Assembly: GCF_902374955.1 (NCBI RefSeq)
Contig: NZ_CABKRX010000059.1
Coordinates: forward strand, 1-55,917
Length of the DNA: 55,917 nt
Origin: Bacillus massilioanorexius
Lineage (GTDB): Bacteria; Bacillota; Bacilli; Bacillales; DSM-1321
Direction: 5' to 3'
The notes under the pieces are model-generated. The model was given only the letters and a program-made list of their open reading frames with translations, did no database searches and was not told where the DNA came from. Position numbers and translations under genes: made by a program. Positions 17,083 through 24,913 of this stretch are shown one piece after another; within the stretch, counting starts at the first letter, position 1; each line of letters begins with the position of its first letter.

Positions 17083-17445
17083 TTATGCTTCTACCGGATG
17101 AGCAACATTTCGTTCATTCAAAGAGCGTTTGTTTCCCATAAATTTAACATGCTCTGCCACCACTTCCGTTATATATACCTTCTTGCCATTTTGATCATTA
17201 TAATTTCTCGTTTGAATACGACCAGTGATTCCAACAACTGAACCCTTTTGACAATATTGTGCTGTATTTTCAGCTGCTTTCTTCCAAATCGTACATTGAA
17301 CAAAATCAGCTACATACTCCCCACTACTATTTTTATAATTCCGATTTAATGCAAGTGTAACATTTGAAACTGCATAACCATCTGGCGTATAGCGAAGCTC
17401 CGGATCCTTGGTTAATCGCCCGACTAAAGTAACCTGATTAATCAT
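17083..17445 (-). CDS. ssbB: Single-stranded DNA-binding protein, short competence type (SsbB/YwpH)
   Basis: A 120-residue OB-fold SSB that coats single-stranded DNA. The start is the ATG at 17445 (AAGGAG upstream; protein begins MINQVTLVGRLTKDPELRYT), not the longer frame from 17493. The conserved SSB core is clear (NVTLALNRNY, FVQCTIWKKAAEN, GRIQTRNY). The protein ends shortly after the fold, without the Gln/Gly-rich linker and acidic DDDIPF-type tip of the housekeeping SSB. That matches B. subtilis SsbB, the ComK-controlled protein that protects incoming transforming DNA. Position next to ywqA and ywpF also fits ssbB. Two AAAA-N5-TTTT boxes lie upstream, and a weak -35 with TATGAT as -10 (17485-17490) suggests an activator-dependent promoter. 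Confidence 0.9.
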   Translation of the reverse strand: MINQVTLVGRLTKDPELRYTPDGYAVSNVTLALNRNYKNSSGEYVADFVQCTIWKKAAENTAQYCQKGSVVGITGRIQTRNYNDQNGKKVYITEVVAEHVKFMGNKRSLNERNVAHPVEA

Positions 17446-17520
17446 CAACTTCCACTCCTTCCTAATAATCGTGATTATGTCTGTATCATACATTCTTATG
17501 TCCCATTACGTAAAATGACT

Positions 17521-17585
17521 AAAAACGACTTTTTGTAGCAATAATTCTCGAGCTTCGATATTTTCCTCCTACAAAAGTCACTTTT
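17521..17585 (-). promoter_or_regulatory. Two ComK-type boxes (AAAA-N5-TTTT) upstream of ssbB
   Basis: AAAAACGACTTTT at 17521-17533 and AAAAGTCACTTTT at 17573-17585 both fit the ComK half-site AAAA-N5-TTTT exactly; the second lies in a 17-base palindrome. They sit just upstream of a weak -35 (TTACGT) and TATGAT -10 for ssbB. Their centres are 52 bases apart, close to five helical turns. The spacings known for B. subtilis K-boxes are two, three or four turns. Confidence 0.5.
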
Positions 17586-17674
17586 GTTTTCATACTTTCC
17601 ATAAAAAATCCTTTGTGTCTATTTCAGCATTTTTCTTCGTTCTTTATATCGAAATAACCAGCATAAATGAATTG

Positions 17675-17683
17675 TGATATAAT
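17675..17683 (+). promoter_or_regulatory. Extended -10 promoter (TGATATAAT) of ywpF
   Basis: TGATATAAT lies 38 bases before the ywpF ATG. The -35 (TAACCA, 17-base spacing) is weak. Confidence 0.45.
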
Positions 17684-17720
17684 GGAAATATTCTAGTTAA
17701 GAAAAGAGCGGAGGGGTATA

Positions 17721-18152
17721 ATGAAGTCTTTTAGGCTTATCTCGCTACAAATTGTTACCTCTGAAGAAGATCTAGTCGATATTGAATTAACAGAAGGATT
17801 AATCATAAATAAAGAAGATGAACATAATCGATGGTTATTAGAAGGATTCATACATCAAGATCATTATCAGCACTTACTAGATACCATAAAGGATCATCAA
17901 AGAGTTAAAATACAAGTCATTATCTCAAAAAAAGATAATAATCCAGCAACCTTCGATACTGAATTATTAACGATAAAGAAAGTCGAAGACTATTACAGCG
18001 TTTTATTTGAAGGGTGTATCGTATATAGCCAAATTGAGTATGCAGCTGTTCTTCTCGAACACCTTATGCATGAAGGCATTGAGGGCGATAAACTAATTGA
18101 ACAGTTCAAAGAGAAAATGAAAACGAAGCCGCGAATAGTAGCTCAAAAATAA
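17721..18152 (+). CDS. ywpF: YwpF-family protein
   Basis: A 143-residue soluble protein without signal peptide or membrane segment. It begins MKSFRLISLQIVTSEED and alternates beta strands with short helices. Length, start and position (beside ssbB, within reach of fabZ/flhP/mbl) match the YwpF-like family of B. subtilis. The family has no firmly established function that I know of. RBS GGAGGGG precedes the ATG. It is divergent from ssbB. No catalytic motif is visible. Confidence 0.75.
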   Translation: MKSFRLISLQIVTSEEDLVDIELTEGLIINKEDEHNRWLLEGFIHQDHYQHLLDTIKDHQRVKIQVIISKKDNNPATFDTELLTIKKVEDYYSVLFEGCIVYSQIEYAAVLLEHLMHEGIEGDKLIEQFKEKMKTKPRIVAQK

Positions 18153-18166
18153 ACAACTCACAAAAA

Positions 18167-18211
18167 GGGGCTGTCTCAGAAGTGAATAATATTCACTTTT
18201 GAGACAGCCCT
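18167..18211. repeat. 45-bp near-perfect hairpin (GGGCTGTCTCA family)
   Basis: GGGCTGTCTCA (18168-18178) pairs with TGAGACAGCCC (18200-18210), and an inner arm pairs AAGTGAAT with ATTCACTT. A five-T run follows only on the minus strand, so it could terminate minus-strand transcription. It resembles the terminal inverted repeats of small transposon-derived elements. Related hairpins occur elsewhere in the window. Confidence 0.65.
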
Positions 18212-18280
18212 ACGGTCGCATTATCATAACACCTAAAAAACACGTTATGTTCCTATGTATTTTCTTACTTGCTAATAAAA

Positions 18281-18335
18281 ACTCAAAAAAGAGAGTATCA
18301 ACCCAACATTGGCTGTTAGGACACCCTCTTTTAAA
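18281..18335 (-). terminator. Imperfect terminator downstream of the frameshifted gene
   Basis: AAAAGAG / CTCTTTT outer stem with an imperfect inner arm, followed on the minus strand by TTTTTTGAGTTTTT. It sits just after the second-frame stop at 18348. That supports the reading that the gene originally ran to that stop. Confidence 0.5.
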
Positions 18336-18347
18336 ATCTATTTTATT

Positions 18348-18915
18348 TTAATGAATCATGTCTGACGTTAAAAAGTCTATTTCTGGATGTGTTAATCTGA
18401 GTTGACATTGTTCTATAATATAGCAAATATCTTCTTGCGAATAATCTTGCATAGGAAGTTCTGCTTGATAAGCTAAATAATAAATAGATGCCGCCTCTAT
18501 TAATTCATTCTCAGAAGCAGGCGTTATTTTTTTTTATTTCTTGATTTAATTTCTCAAGCACAAATCGTGCTTCTGTTCTACAAGAATAAGAATATACCTT
18601 ATCTGGTACCTGCTTTTGTAGCTCTTCTATTTCAGCCATTTGCTCTTCAGTTGGCACTTCAGATAATATTTTATCAATCGTTTGATTAATTTTATCTGCT
18701 AAATCTTTATGAAATGCTGGATCAGCCTTAATATCATCATCTACTTTATCATACCAAGAAGCATTATGTATTATGTACTCTCTCCACTCTTTCACAAACA
18801 TTTCAATATCCGCTTTATTTTCATCCCATTCGATAGAATTCATATATTGTTCAAATGCTGTAGAAATAGATCGACTAATGCTGATTTTCACACCAGGTGA
18901 AAGATTTTTAAACAT
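18348..18915 (-). pseudogene. Unknown soluble protein gene, frameshifted in an A9 run
   Basis: From ATG 18915 the frame reads MFKNLSPGVKISI and continues to about residue 128 (LNQEIKK). A run of nine A (18527-18535) follows, after which the frame ends within six codons at a TGA. One frame over, 60 more convincing codons continue (TPASENELIEAASIYYLAYQ, later CYIIEQCQLRL) to TAA at 18348, and a terminator-like hairpin follows. With eight A instead of nine, a single 188-residue protein results. The product would be acidic and helical, with no signal peptide and no family I recognise. Causes could be a true mutation, a homopolymer sequencing error, or slippage that restores the frame in some products. 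Confidence 0.75.
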
Positions 18916-18969
18916 GTAGGATACAAACCCCCTATTACATAATATTGTTAAAATACTAACATAAAACAT

Positions 18970-19324
18970 ACAGTAAACATATAGAAAAATATAACAAAAT
19001 ACTAATACTTAGCCTACAATACTAAGAGATTATTATATACGTATTGTTCCATTTTGTCGTTAAATAACGAAGACTAATCCTATTTTATATATGAGAGCAA
19101 TAATAAAATAGATGCTTTTGGTTATCAGAGATATTAGCAGTAATATCCTATCAAAAAGACAACATTATTATTTTACCACATATCCCTTAAATAACCATCA
19201 CTCTTTTATTTGAATATACTTTGTACGACCTATTTAAAAGACGTTGACTATGTAGGATTATTATTGTCAAAAAGATTTTCTCCCATTTTACTTTGTAAAC
19301 ACCGATATGTTGCAAAACTTTTTA
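18970..19324. other. AT-rich intergenic region, nothing recognised
   Basis: About 355 bases upstream of the frameshifted gene. No ORF with an RBS, no strong inverted repeat and no RNA motif were seen. Confidence 0.6.
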
Positions 19325-19360
19325 AAAGAAGAGGGTGTCCAAAGAGATGGACACCCTCTA
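19325..19360 (-). terminator. Terminator downstream of the lipoprotein gene
   Basis: An 11-bp perfect stem GAGGGTGTCCA / TGGACACCCTC (19333-19343 and 19350-19360), with TTCTTTT following on the minus strand. Confidence 0.75.
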
Positions 19361-19380
19361 TGTAATAACAAGAAAGCATA

Positions 19381-19424
19381 GGACCTCTGAAAAGTGACAA
19401 AAAATCACTTTTCAGATAGCCCCA
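19381..19424. repeat. Hairpin of the same family as 18167-18211
   Basis: CTGAAAAGTGA / TCACTTTTCAG (19387-19397 and 19405-19415) with flanking GGACCT and ATAGCCCC. On the plus strand a seven-T run follows within a few bases. It mirrors the element at 18167, so similar hairpins lie on both sides of the frameshifted gene. Confidence 0.6.
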
Positions 19425-19475
19425 TCTTTTTTTATACGCTACACGCTAAAAATCAGACGTAATAAAGACATTAAT

Positions 19476-19790
19476 TTACTTGTTCATGTTGTCATCTTTA
19501 TCATTCAAATCTGTATTATTATTGTTATTGTTATTTAAATCCGTTTCATTTTTATCATTTACACCGTTGTTATTTACATCATTATCGTTGACATTATTAT
19601 CATTGATGCCATTCTCTAAATCATTAACGCCTCTTTCAACACCATTTTCCACATCGTTGACGCCATCTTCTACACCATTTTTCACATCATTTACTTCAGG
19701 TGTATTATCATTATCGTTATTGCCGCACCCCGTTAATAACATAGCTGATAGTGCGCAACCACTTAGTAATGCTGTTAGCTTCTTGTTCAT
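19476..19790 (-). CDS. Small Asn/Asp-rich lipoprotein
   Basis: A 104-residue predicted lipoprotein with signal peptide and lipobox LLTGC (Cys22), so membrane-anchored outside the cell. After the Cys the chain is highly acidic and Asn-rich. It consists of degenerate repeats of N-G-V-x-x-G-V-N-D type (KNGVEDGVNDVENGVERG) and then an Asn/Asp tract ending NNNNNNNTDLNDKDDNMNK. The body looks unstructured. No function is recognised; comparable small lipoproteins occur in Bacillaceae. RBS AAAGGAGG is strong. The inverted repeat ATTGACC/GGTCAAT just upstream may be an operator. The repeat tract may be length-variable. Confidence 0.8.
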   Translation of the reverse strand: MNKKLTALLSGCALSAMLLTGCGNNDNDNTPEVNDVKNGVEDGVNDVENGVERGVNDLENGINDNNVNDNDVNNNGVNDKNETDLNNNNNNNTDLNDKDDNMNK

Positions 19791-19815
19791 TCAAATTTCC
19801 TCCTTTCAAACAGAT

Positions 19816-19838
19816 ATTGACCGTATGTAGTGGTCAAT
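19816..19838. promoter_or_regulatory. Perfect 7-bp inverted repeat ATTGACC-N9-GGTCAAT
   Basis: It lies 25 bases upstream of the lipoprotein start, adjacent to its RBS. It could be an operator or a leader hairpin; there is no further support. Confidence 0.3.
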
Positions 19839-19930
19839 TCGTATTTTGCCCAAAGGAGAAAAAATGTTTCATCTTAAATAAAAAAGTTCATATAGTATTT
19901 TTTACTAATAAGGATTTACCTTGGTTCAAT

Positions 19931-19966
19931 AAAAAAGACCGGACAATATGTCCAGCCTTAACGGGC
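19931..19966 (-). terminator. Possible weak terminator after fabZ
   Basis: A short GGACA/TGTCC hairpin is followed on the minus strand by TCTTTTTTATT. The stem is only 5 bp and it lies about 180 bases past the fabZ stop. Confidence 0.35.
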
Positions 19967-20132
19967 TTTGGATAAACATGGCTTACCAGACCTTATATCA
20001 TTTATCCAAATCATTGCTTACTTCATCTATGTATAAAACAAGCAACTTTCTATATATTATACGTATATAGAAAAAAGATAAAGTTATTCTGATATATTTT
20101 TAATGCCAATAAAGCCCAAATAATTCATCAGC

Positions 20133-20561
20133 TTATTTATCACCTAATGCAAAGGAAATTTCTACTTCACATGCAACTTCGCCGTCTACGGTTGCAACTG
20201 CTTTTCCTTTACCAAAAGAACTACGTAAACGTACTAATTCGACCTCTAAACGAAGCTGATCACCAGGTTTTACTTGTCTTTTGATTCGACAATTATCAAT
20301 ACCAGCTAAGAAGCCTATTTTCCCTTTATTTTCTTCTTTTATTAATAAAGCAACAGCTCCTACTTGCGCAAGTGCTTCTATAATAAGAACACCTGGCATT
20401 ACAGGATAGTCTGGAAAATGTCCATTGAAAAATTCTTCATTCGCAGTCACATTTTTAATACCAACTGCTCTTTTACCTTCTTCTAGTTCTACGATTTTAT
20501 CTACTAATAAAAATGGGTAGCGATGCGGAATTATTTTTTTAATTTCATTAATATCTAACAT
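20133..20561 (-). CDS. fabZ: 3-hydroxyacyl-[acyl-carrier-protein] dehydratase FabZ
   Basis: A 142-residue hot-dog-fold dehydratase of type II fatty acid synthesis, cytosolic. It converts 3-hydroxyacyl-ACP to trans-2-enoyl-ACP. The catalytic pair is visible: His48 in NGHFPDYPVMPGVL and Glu62 in IIEALAQ. Full length for the family (about 140 aa). RBS GGAGG precedes the ATG at 20561. As in B. subtilis (ywpB) it lies close to flhP/flhO and mbl. It is separated from the genes upstream by a terminator at 20652-20679, so it probably has its own promoter. Confidence 0.95.
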   Translation of the reverse strand: MLDINEIKKIIPHRYPFLLVDKIVELEEGKRAVGIKNVTANEEFFNGHFPDYPVMPGVLIIEALAQVGAVALLIKEENKGKIGFLAGIDNCRIKRQVKPGDQLRLEVELVRLRSSFGKGKAVATVDGEVACEVEISFALGDK

Positions 20562-20651
20562 AATAATCCTCCTAATAAATTGAATATGTATTTGTAGCTG
20601 TTTTTTTCAAATACTCTTTAGATTTTTGCATAATTACATTAAGTACGTTTA

Positions 20652-20679
20652 TAAAAAGAAAACCCTCTATAACGAGGGA
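20652..20679 (-). terminator. Terminator of the flhO-flhP-epuA-like unit
   Basis: Stem CCCTC / GAGGG with a six-base loop, followed on the minus strand by TTTTCTTTTT. Confidence 0.7.
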
Positions 20680-20800
20680 TGTTGATAATCATATGCAAAT
20701 CTACAATACATTTATGATACCATATTTAACTACAGTTCAAAAAGCTCATCTAATGCGATTAAAAAAAGCGTATTACAATAAAGCTCTTATCTTTTACTCA

Positions 20801-21055
20801 TTATTTTCCGTGTACTAATTCAATAATATGAGTCCATGTATCTTTTTGAAATACATCAGCGGGATTTCCTCCGCCCATTACACTATAGCCAACTATTCCA
20901 CCTACAGTTACCGCTACTACGATTGAAATTGCAAATATTATTAACCTAAGCCAGATCGGAATAAGTCTGATGCGAATCTTCTTCGAAACCTTTTCTTGTT
21001 TATCTTGTTGTTTATCCTGCTTATATTCTTCTCTGGTAAGCTGTCTTTGTTCCAT
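20801..21055 (-). CDS. EpuA-like small membrane protein (often labelled RNA polymerase subunit beta)
   Basis: An 84-residue protein with a charged N terminus (KQDKQQDKQEKVSKK), the conserved stretch IRIRLIPIWLRL, one membrane segment (about 34-55), and a conserved tail with DVFQKDTWTHI. This matches the EpuA family (DUF3966-like small proteins). Databases often name these DNA-directed RNA polymerase subunit beta, a label the sequence does not support. It is membrane-anchored with most residues cytosolic. It lies 18 bases downstream of flhP and shares its terminator, so it is probably co-transcribed. Function unknown to me. Confidence 0.75.
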   Translation of the reverse strand: MEQRQLTREEYKQDKQQDKQEKVSKKIRIRLIPIWLRLIIFAISIVVAVTVGGIVGYSVMGGGNPADVFQKDTWTHIIELVHGK

Positions 21056-21073
21056 TTATTCTTTCAAGCTCCT

Positions 21074-21904
21074 TTAACGTACACCATTAATTAGGCCTAG
21101 CATTTGATCTGCAAGAGTTACTGATCGTGCTTGAAGCTGATACTGCCGTTGAGTGCTTATTAAGTCCGTCATTTCTTTAGATAGATCCACATTCGAACTC
21201 TCTAAAGCTCCCTGTGTAACGGAAATTTCTTGACGCAAGCCACCTGTTAAATTTGTATAGATGTCTTCTTCTGTTATTCCGAGATCAGCATAATTTTCTG
21301 CTAAACCAACGATATTTCCTTGCTTATGCTCTAAATATTGAGGATTCTTAACAGAAATTATACCTAAATTAAAGGATTGTGAAGCACCATTTGTCATATC
21401 AACTCTCAATGTTCCATTTTCAGTAAAAGTAAAACTTTTAGCATTCGCAGAAAAAACGATTGGTTGGTTATTTTCATCTAAAACGTGATCTCCACTCGCT
21501 GTCACAAGGCTAAGTTGATTAGGTCCAGTTGGAGATACATGAAAGGCACCTTCTCTAGTATATTGCGTTTTTCCGTTCACGTTAATTTTAAAGAATAAGT
21601 TCTCTTTTGTGAAGGCTACATCTAAAGTACGGTTAGTTGTTTTAATATTCCCCTGTGTTGAAATAGTTTTAACAAGCCCTAAACGCGCACCTGTCCCCAT
21701 ATTAATTCCATGAGGAGTCAATCGACCCTTTTCCTTTTCCACACGCTGTTGGTTATTAAATTGTTGAAATAACAAATCACTGAATGTTCCTTCTTTTCGT
21801 TTGTATCCCGTTGTATCGATATTAGCCACGTTATTACTAATTAAATCCAACTTCAGCTGTAATTGTGACATCGTATTAGAGGCAGTAGTCATCACACGAT
21901 TCAT
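21074..21904 (-). CDS. flhP: Flagellar hook-basal body protein FlhP
   Basis: A 276-residue FlgG-like rod protein, exported by the flagellar type III system. The start is taken at the ATG at 21904 (GGGAG eight bases upstream; MNRVMTTASNTMSQLQLKLD), five codons inside the longest frame. The N-terminal flagellar basal-body rod motif (SNNVANIDTTGYKR) and the C-terminal one (SNVDLSKEMTDLISTQRQYQ) are both present. That is the usual bracket of rod and hook proteins. The order flhO-flhP after mbl matches B. subtilis. It lies about 45 bases downstream of flhO. Confidence 0.92.
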   Translation of the reverse strand: MNRVMTTASNTMSQLQLKLDLISNNVANIDTTGYKRKEGTFSDLLFQQFNNQQRVEKEKGRLTPHGINMGTGARLGLVKTISTQGNIKTTNRTLDVAFTKENLFFKINVNGKTQYTREGAFHVSPTGPNQLSLVTASGDHVLDENNQPIVFSANAKSFTFTENGTLRVDMTNGASQSFNLGIISVKNPQYLEHKQGNIVGLAENYADLGITEEDIYTNLTGGLRQEISVTQGALESSNVDLSKEMTDLISTQRQYQLQARSVTLADQMLGLINGVR

Positions 21905-21949
21905 ATTTCCATCTCCCAAAGATATTCAAGATTACATGATTGATTTATA

Positions 21950-22792
21950 TTATACTTTTCCTACTTCATTAACAGTCTTTTCTAAGCTCCGATCAAAAGC
22001 CTGGAGCACTTTTTGATTCGCTTCGAATGCTCGATAGGCCGTCATCATATCCGTCATGGAACGACTTGCATCGACATTTGATCTCTCTAAGAAACCTTGT
22101 TTGACAGAATATTGTACAGCTGCATTTTGAGTAGCAAGCGGAAGGTCTTGTCCCTCATTCGACAATCGGTATAATCCATTTCCTTCTTTAATTAAATTAT
22201 ACGGATTTGCCGCAAATGCAATTCGGAGAGAGTCAATTCTTCTTCCATCTTGAGCAAATACATTGCCTTCCTCATCGATAGTAAATGCATCATTTCCTAC
22301 TTGAATCGACTGTCCACTAGCTCCTAATACATACTGCCCAGTTGGAATTGTTAAATATCCTTGCTGATCAACTGTGAAGTTTCCATTTCTAGTATAGCGC
22401 ATAGCTCCTTGCTCGCCTCTAACAGAGAAAAAGATGGAGCCATCTTCTCCATTCTCTCCATTAACGGGCATGAACTGGTCTACTAGAGCTATATCTGTTG
22501 AATTTTGTGTTTCTTGTATATCACCTTGTTTAAACGCAGGAATTGTTTCTTGAGTATACACTCCCGTATTTAAAGCTCCTACATAATTCGCAACTGGCAA
22601 TTGAAGACCTTTCTTCGTTGACACCGTTTTTTGATCAAAACTACTTAATAGCATTTCAGGAAATGCACGTAAACTAGACTGATCCGCCTTATACCCTGGT
22701 GTATTCGCATTTGAAATATTATTCGTAAGCATTTCCGTTCTGCGTTGCTGAGCAATCATTCCTGAAGCTGCTGTATAGAATCCTCTTAGCAA
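21950..22792 (-). CDS. flhO: Flagellar hook-basal body protein FlhO
   Basis: A 280-residue FlgF/FlgG-like rod protein. The best start is the TTG at 22792: AAGGAG lies eight bases upstream and the product begins MLRGFYTAASGMIAQQRR, as FlhO does. The longer frame from 22822 adds ten unrelated residues. The N-terminal rod motif (LTNNISNANTPGYKADQ) and C-terminal motif (RSNVDASRSMTDMMTAYRAF) are clear. It forms the distal rod with FlhP and is the first gene of the flhO-flhP unit. I saw no clear SigmaD promoter upstream. Confidence 0.92.
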   Translation of the reverse strand: MLRGFYTAASGMIAQQRRTEMLTNNISNANTPGYKADQSSLRAFPEMLLSSFDQKTVSTKKGLQLPVANYVGALNTGVYTQETIPAFKQGDIQETQNSTDIALVDQFMPVNGENGEDGSIFFSVRGEQGAMRYTRNGNFTVDQQGYLTIPTGQYVLGASGQSIQVGNDAFTIDEEGNVFAQDGRRIDSLRIAFAANPYNLIKEGNGLYRLSNEGQDLPLATQNAAVQYSVKQGFLERSNVDASRSMTDMMTAYRAFEANQKVLQAFDRSLEKTVNEVGKV

Positions 22793-23207
22793 TTGGCTCA
22801 CTCCTTCATTTGTCCCGTTCAAACTCTCTCTAAAACTCCCACTTCAAAACAAAGAGGAAATAAGATCGTTTAAGCAGGAGATTATATAGTAAGAATCCAA
22901 ATATTCTAACTAACCATCTGTGGAGGATTATGGCCCCACTGATAGAAATTCTACTGTTTCCGCACCCATAATACTTCCATTATATACAACTTTGAATCAT
23001 AACGGTTAGTCTTTTTTGTCTATATAAAAAAAGGTGACTTCTTTCCTATTTTTATTAACAGCTCTTGTTTTTCCTTATTGTTTCTTTACTAGGTACTGTT
23101 TTCTGCACGATGACTTCAATCACCCATCCTAAACATATATTCAACAAATAACTGAATCACAACATTAGTCTAATAGAAACCAAAGAGTTGCGCTCTTGCT
23201 TTACAAA
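22793..23207. other. Intergenic region between flhO and mbl, nothing recognised
   Basis: AT-rich. The minus strand has a TATAAT-like hexamer near 22980, but no good -35. No small ORF with an RBS or named RNA element was seen. Confidence 0.5.
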
Positions 23208-23248
23208 GACAAAATAAAAAGTGCCCAAGGAAAAGACCTTGAGCACTT
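23208..23248 (-). terminator. Terminator of mbl
   Basis: Stem AAGTGCCCAAGG / CCTTGAGCACTT with one mismatch (23219-23230 and 23237-23248), followed on the minus strand by TTTTTATTTTG. Confidence 0.85.
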
Positions 23249-23381
23249 ATAAAATTGGAAGATTATCCGATCAAATTATCGATAAAGCTCTCTGCTGTTT
23301 TTCATTACAGAAGAGAAATGGCTAATAATTTCAAGAGACTAGATAATGAATCTATCTCATTTAAACAAATGAAAATTCTAT

Positions 23382-24383
23382 TTATCCGAATCGACGACTT
23401 GAAATTTTATCCATATTATCAAGCATAATACCTGTTCCAATTGCCACACAATCCATTGGATTTTCAGCCACTAGAACTGGAACTCTTAATTCTTCTGCAA
23501 GTAACGTATCCATTCCATGTAGCAATGCGCCGCCACCTGTTAAAATTACACCGCGATCAATGATATCTGCAGATAGTTCAGGTGGTGTTCTCTCAAGAAC
23601 GCTCTTAGCAGCCTGAACAATAACTGCAACCGATTCACGTAGAGACTCTTCGATTTCCTCAGAATTAACTGTAATTGTTCGAGGTAGTCCTGACACCATG
23701 TCTCGTCCACGAATTTCAATTGTTTCATGACGTGCTCCAGGGAATACAGTAGCTACTTGGATTTTAATATTTTCAGAAGTTCTTTCACCGATTAATAGCT
23801 TATATTTACGTTTGATATATTGAAGAATTTCATTATCAAACTTGTCACCAGCCATTTTAATAGAAGATGATGTTACAATATCACCCATTGATAATACTGC
23901 TATATCTGTTGTTCCTCCACCTATATCAACGACCATATTACCACTAGGTTGGAAAATATCCATTCCAGCACCAATAGCTGCTACTTTAGGCTCCTCTTCT
24001 AAGAAAACTTTCTTTCCACCACTCTTCTCAGCAGCTTCTTTAATCGCCTTCTGTTCAACACTTGTAATATTCGTTGGGCAACAAATAAGAATTCTTGGCT
24101 TTGATAAGAATCCTTTTACATTTAATTTTGTAATAAAATGCTTAAGCATAGCCTCTGTAATATCAAAATCAGCAATAACGCCATCCTTTAGTGGGCGGAT
24201 CGCAACAATATTTCCTGGTGTACGACCGACCATTCTACGAGCTTCTTCGCCGACTGCCAATACACGATTATTATTCTTATCAATGGCCACCACTGATGGT
24301 TCATTTAATACGATTCCTTTTCCTTTTACATGGATTAATACGTTTGCAGTACCAAGATCTATACCTATATCCCTTGCAAGCAT
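23382..24383 (-). CDS. mbl: Rod-shape-determining MreB-like protein Mbl
   Basis: A 333-residue bacterial actin. It forms membrane-associated filaments that guide lateral wall synthesis with RodA and PBPs. The ATG at 24383 (MLARDIGIDLGTANVL) has GAGGAGG upstream; the longer frame to 24413 adds ten residues lacking family character. Nucleotide-binding motifs are clear: phosphate 1 DLGTANV, phosphate 2 VVDIGGGTTDIAVLS, adenosine motif TGGGALLHGMD. It is called Mbl rather than MreB because it follows spoIIID and precedes flhO, as in Bacillus. It has its own terminator. Confidence 0.93.
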   Translation of the reverse strand: MLARDIGIDLGTANVLIHVKGKGIVLNEPSVVAIDKNNNRVLAVGEEARRMVGRTPGNIVAIRPLKDGVIADFDITEAMLKHFITKLNVKGFLSKPRILICCPTNITSVEQKAIKEAAEKSGGKKVFLEEEPKVAAIGAGMDIFQPSGNMVVDIGGGTTDIAVLSMGDIVTSSSIKMAGDKFDNEILQYIKRKYKLLIGERTSENIKIQVATVFPGARHETIEIRGRDMVSGLPRTITVNSEEIEESLRESVAVIVQAAKSVLERTPPELSADIIDRGVILTGGGALLHGMDTLLAEELRVPVLVAENPMDCVAIGTGIMLDNMDKISSRRFG

Positions 24384-24563
24384 GATTATTATTTCCTCCT
24401 CAAATACGCACATTCAGAGCTATCTATCCTAATTTTTAATTTTAACATAATATATAGTTCATTACTAAGAAGATTTTTGAAAATTTTCTTCTTTAAAATC
24501 GAAATTTGTATCAATTGTTATCATTATAATCATCTATTAAAACTCCCATTCCAATCATTCATC

Positions 24564-24605
24564 TAAAAAAGCCCTCAGACAACTATTAAACATTAGTCTA
24601 AAGGC
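24564..24605 (-). terminator. Terminator of spoIIID
   Basis: Stem GCCCTCAGAC / GTCTAAAGGC (24571-24580 and 24596-24605, two mismatches), followed by TTTTTTAG on the minus strand. Confidence 0.8.
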
Positions 24606-24640
24606 ATATTACATTACAATATTAATTTCTTTCTACAACC

Positions 24641-24913
24641 TTATTGTACAGTTTCTCCTTCTAACTCAGGCTTTTGATACTTTAATTTTGTTGCTTCTCC
24701 TCCGCGCAAATGACGAATGGATTTATGGTAATCTAAAATCTCCTTTACTTCATTTGCTAATTCTTGATTTATTGCCGGAAGTCTCTCAGTTAAATCTTTA
24801 TGAACAGTACTTTTGGACACTCCGAATTCTTTCGCAATCACGCGAACCGTTTTCTTTGTCTCCACGATATACTTTCCTATCTTGATCGTTCTTTCTTTGA
24901 TGTAATCGTGCAC
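24641..24913 (-). CDS. spoIIID: Sporulation transcription factor SpoIIID
   Basis: A 90-residue mother-cell DNA-binding protein that adjusts the SigmaE regulon and helps switch on sigK. It begins MHDYIKERTIKIGKYIVE and contains the helix-turn-helix RVIAKEFGVSKSTVHKDLTE (about 24-43), then SIRHLRGGEATK: nearly the B. subtilis protein. It starts with GTG at 24913, with AGGGAGG nine bases upstream. Lies between mbl and the exonuclease/DUF294 pair. Its own terminator follows. Confidence 0.97.
   Translation of the reverse strand: MHDYIKERTIKIGKYIVETKKTVRVIAKEFGVSKSTVHKDLTERLPAINQELANEVKEILDYHKSIRHLRGGEATKLKYQKPELEGETVQ

Noticed and set aside
18167..19424. A complete insertion sequence bounded by the two similar hairpins
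   Set aside because: The two hairpins are not identical, the gene between them does not look like a transposase, and no target-site duplication was seen.
19480..19830. 116-codon plus-strand ORF antisense to the lipoprotein gene
   Set aside because: A Leu/Ser-rich shadow of the Asn/Asp codons; no RBS.
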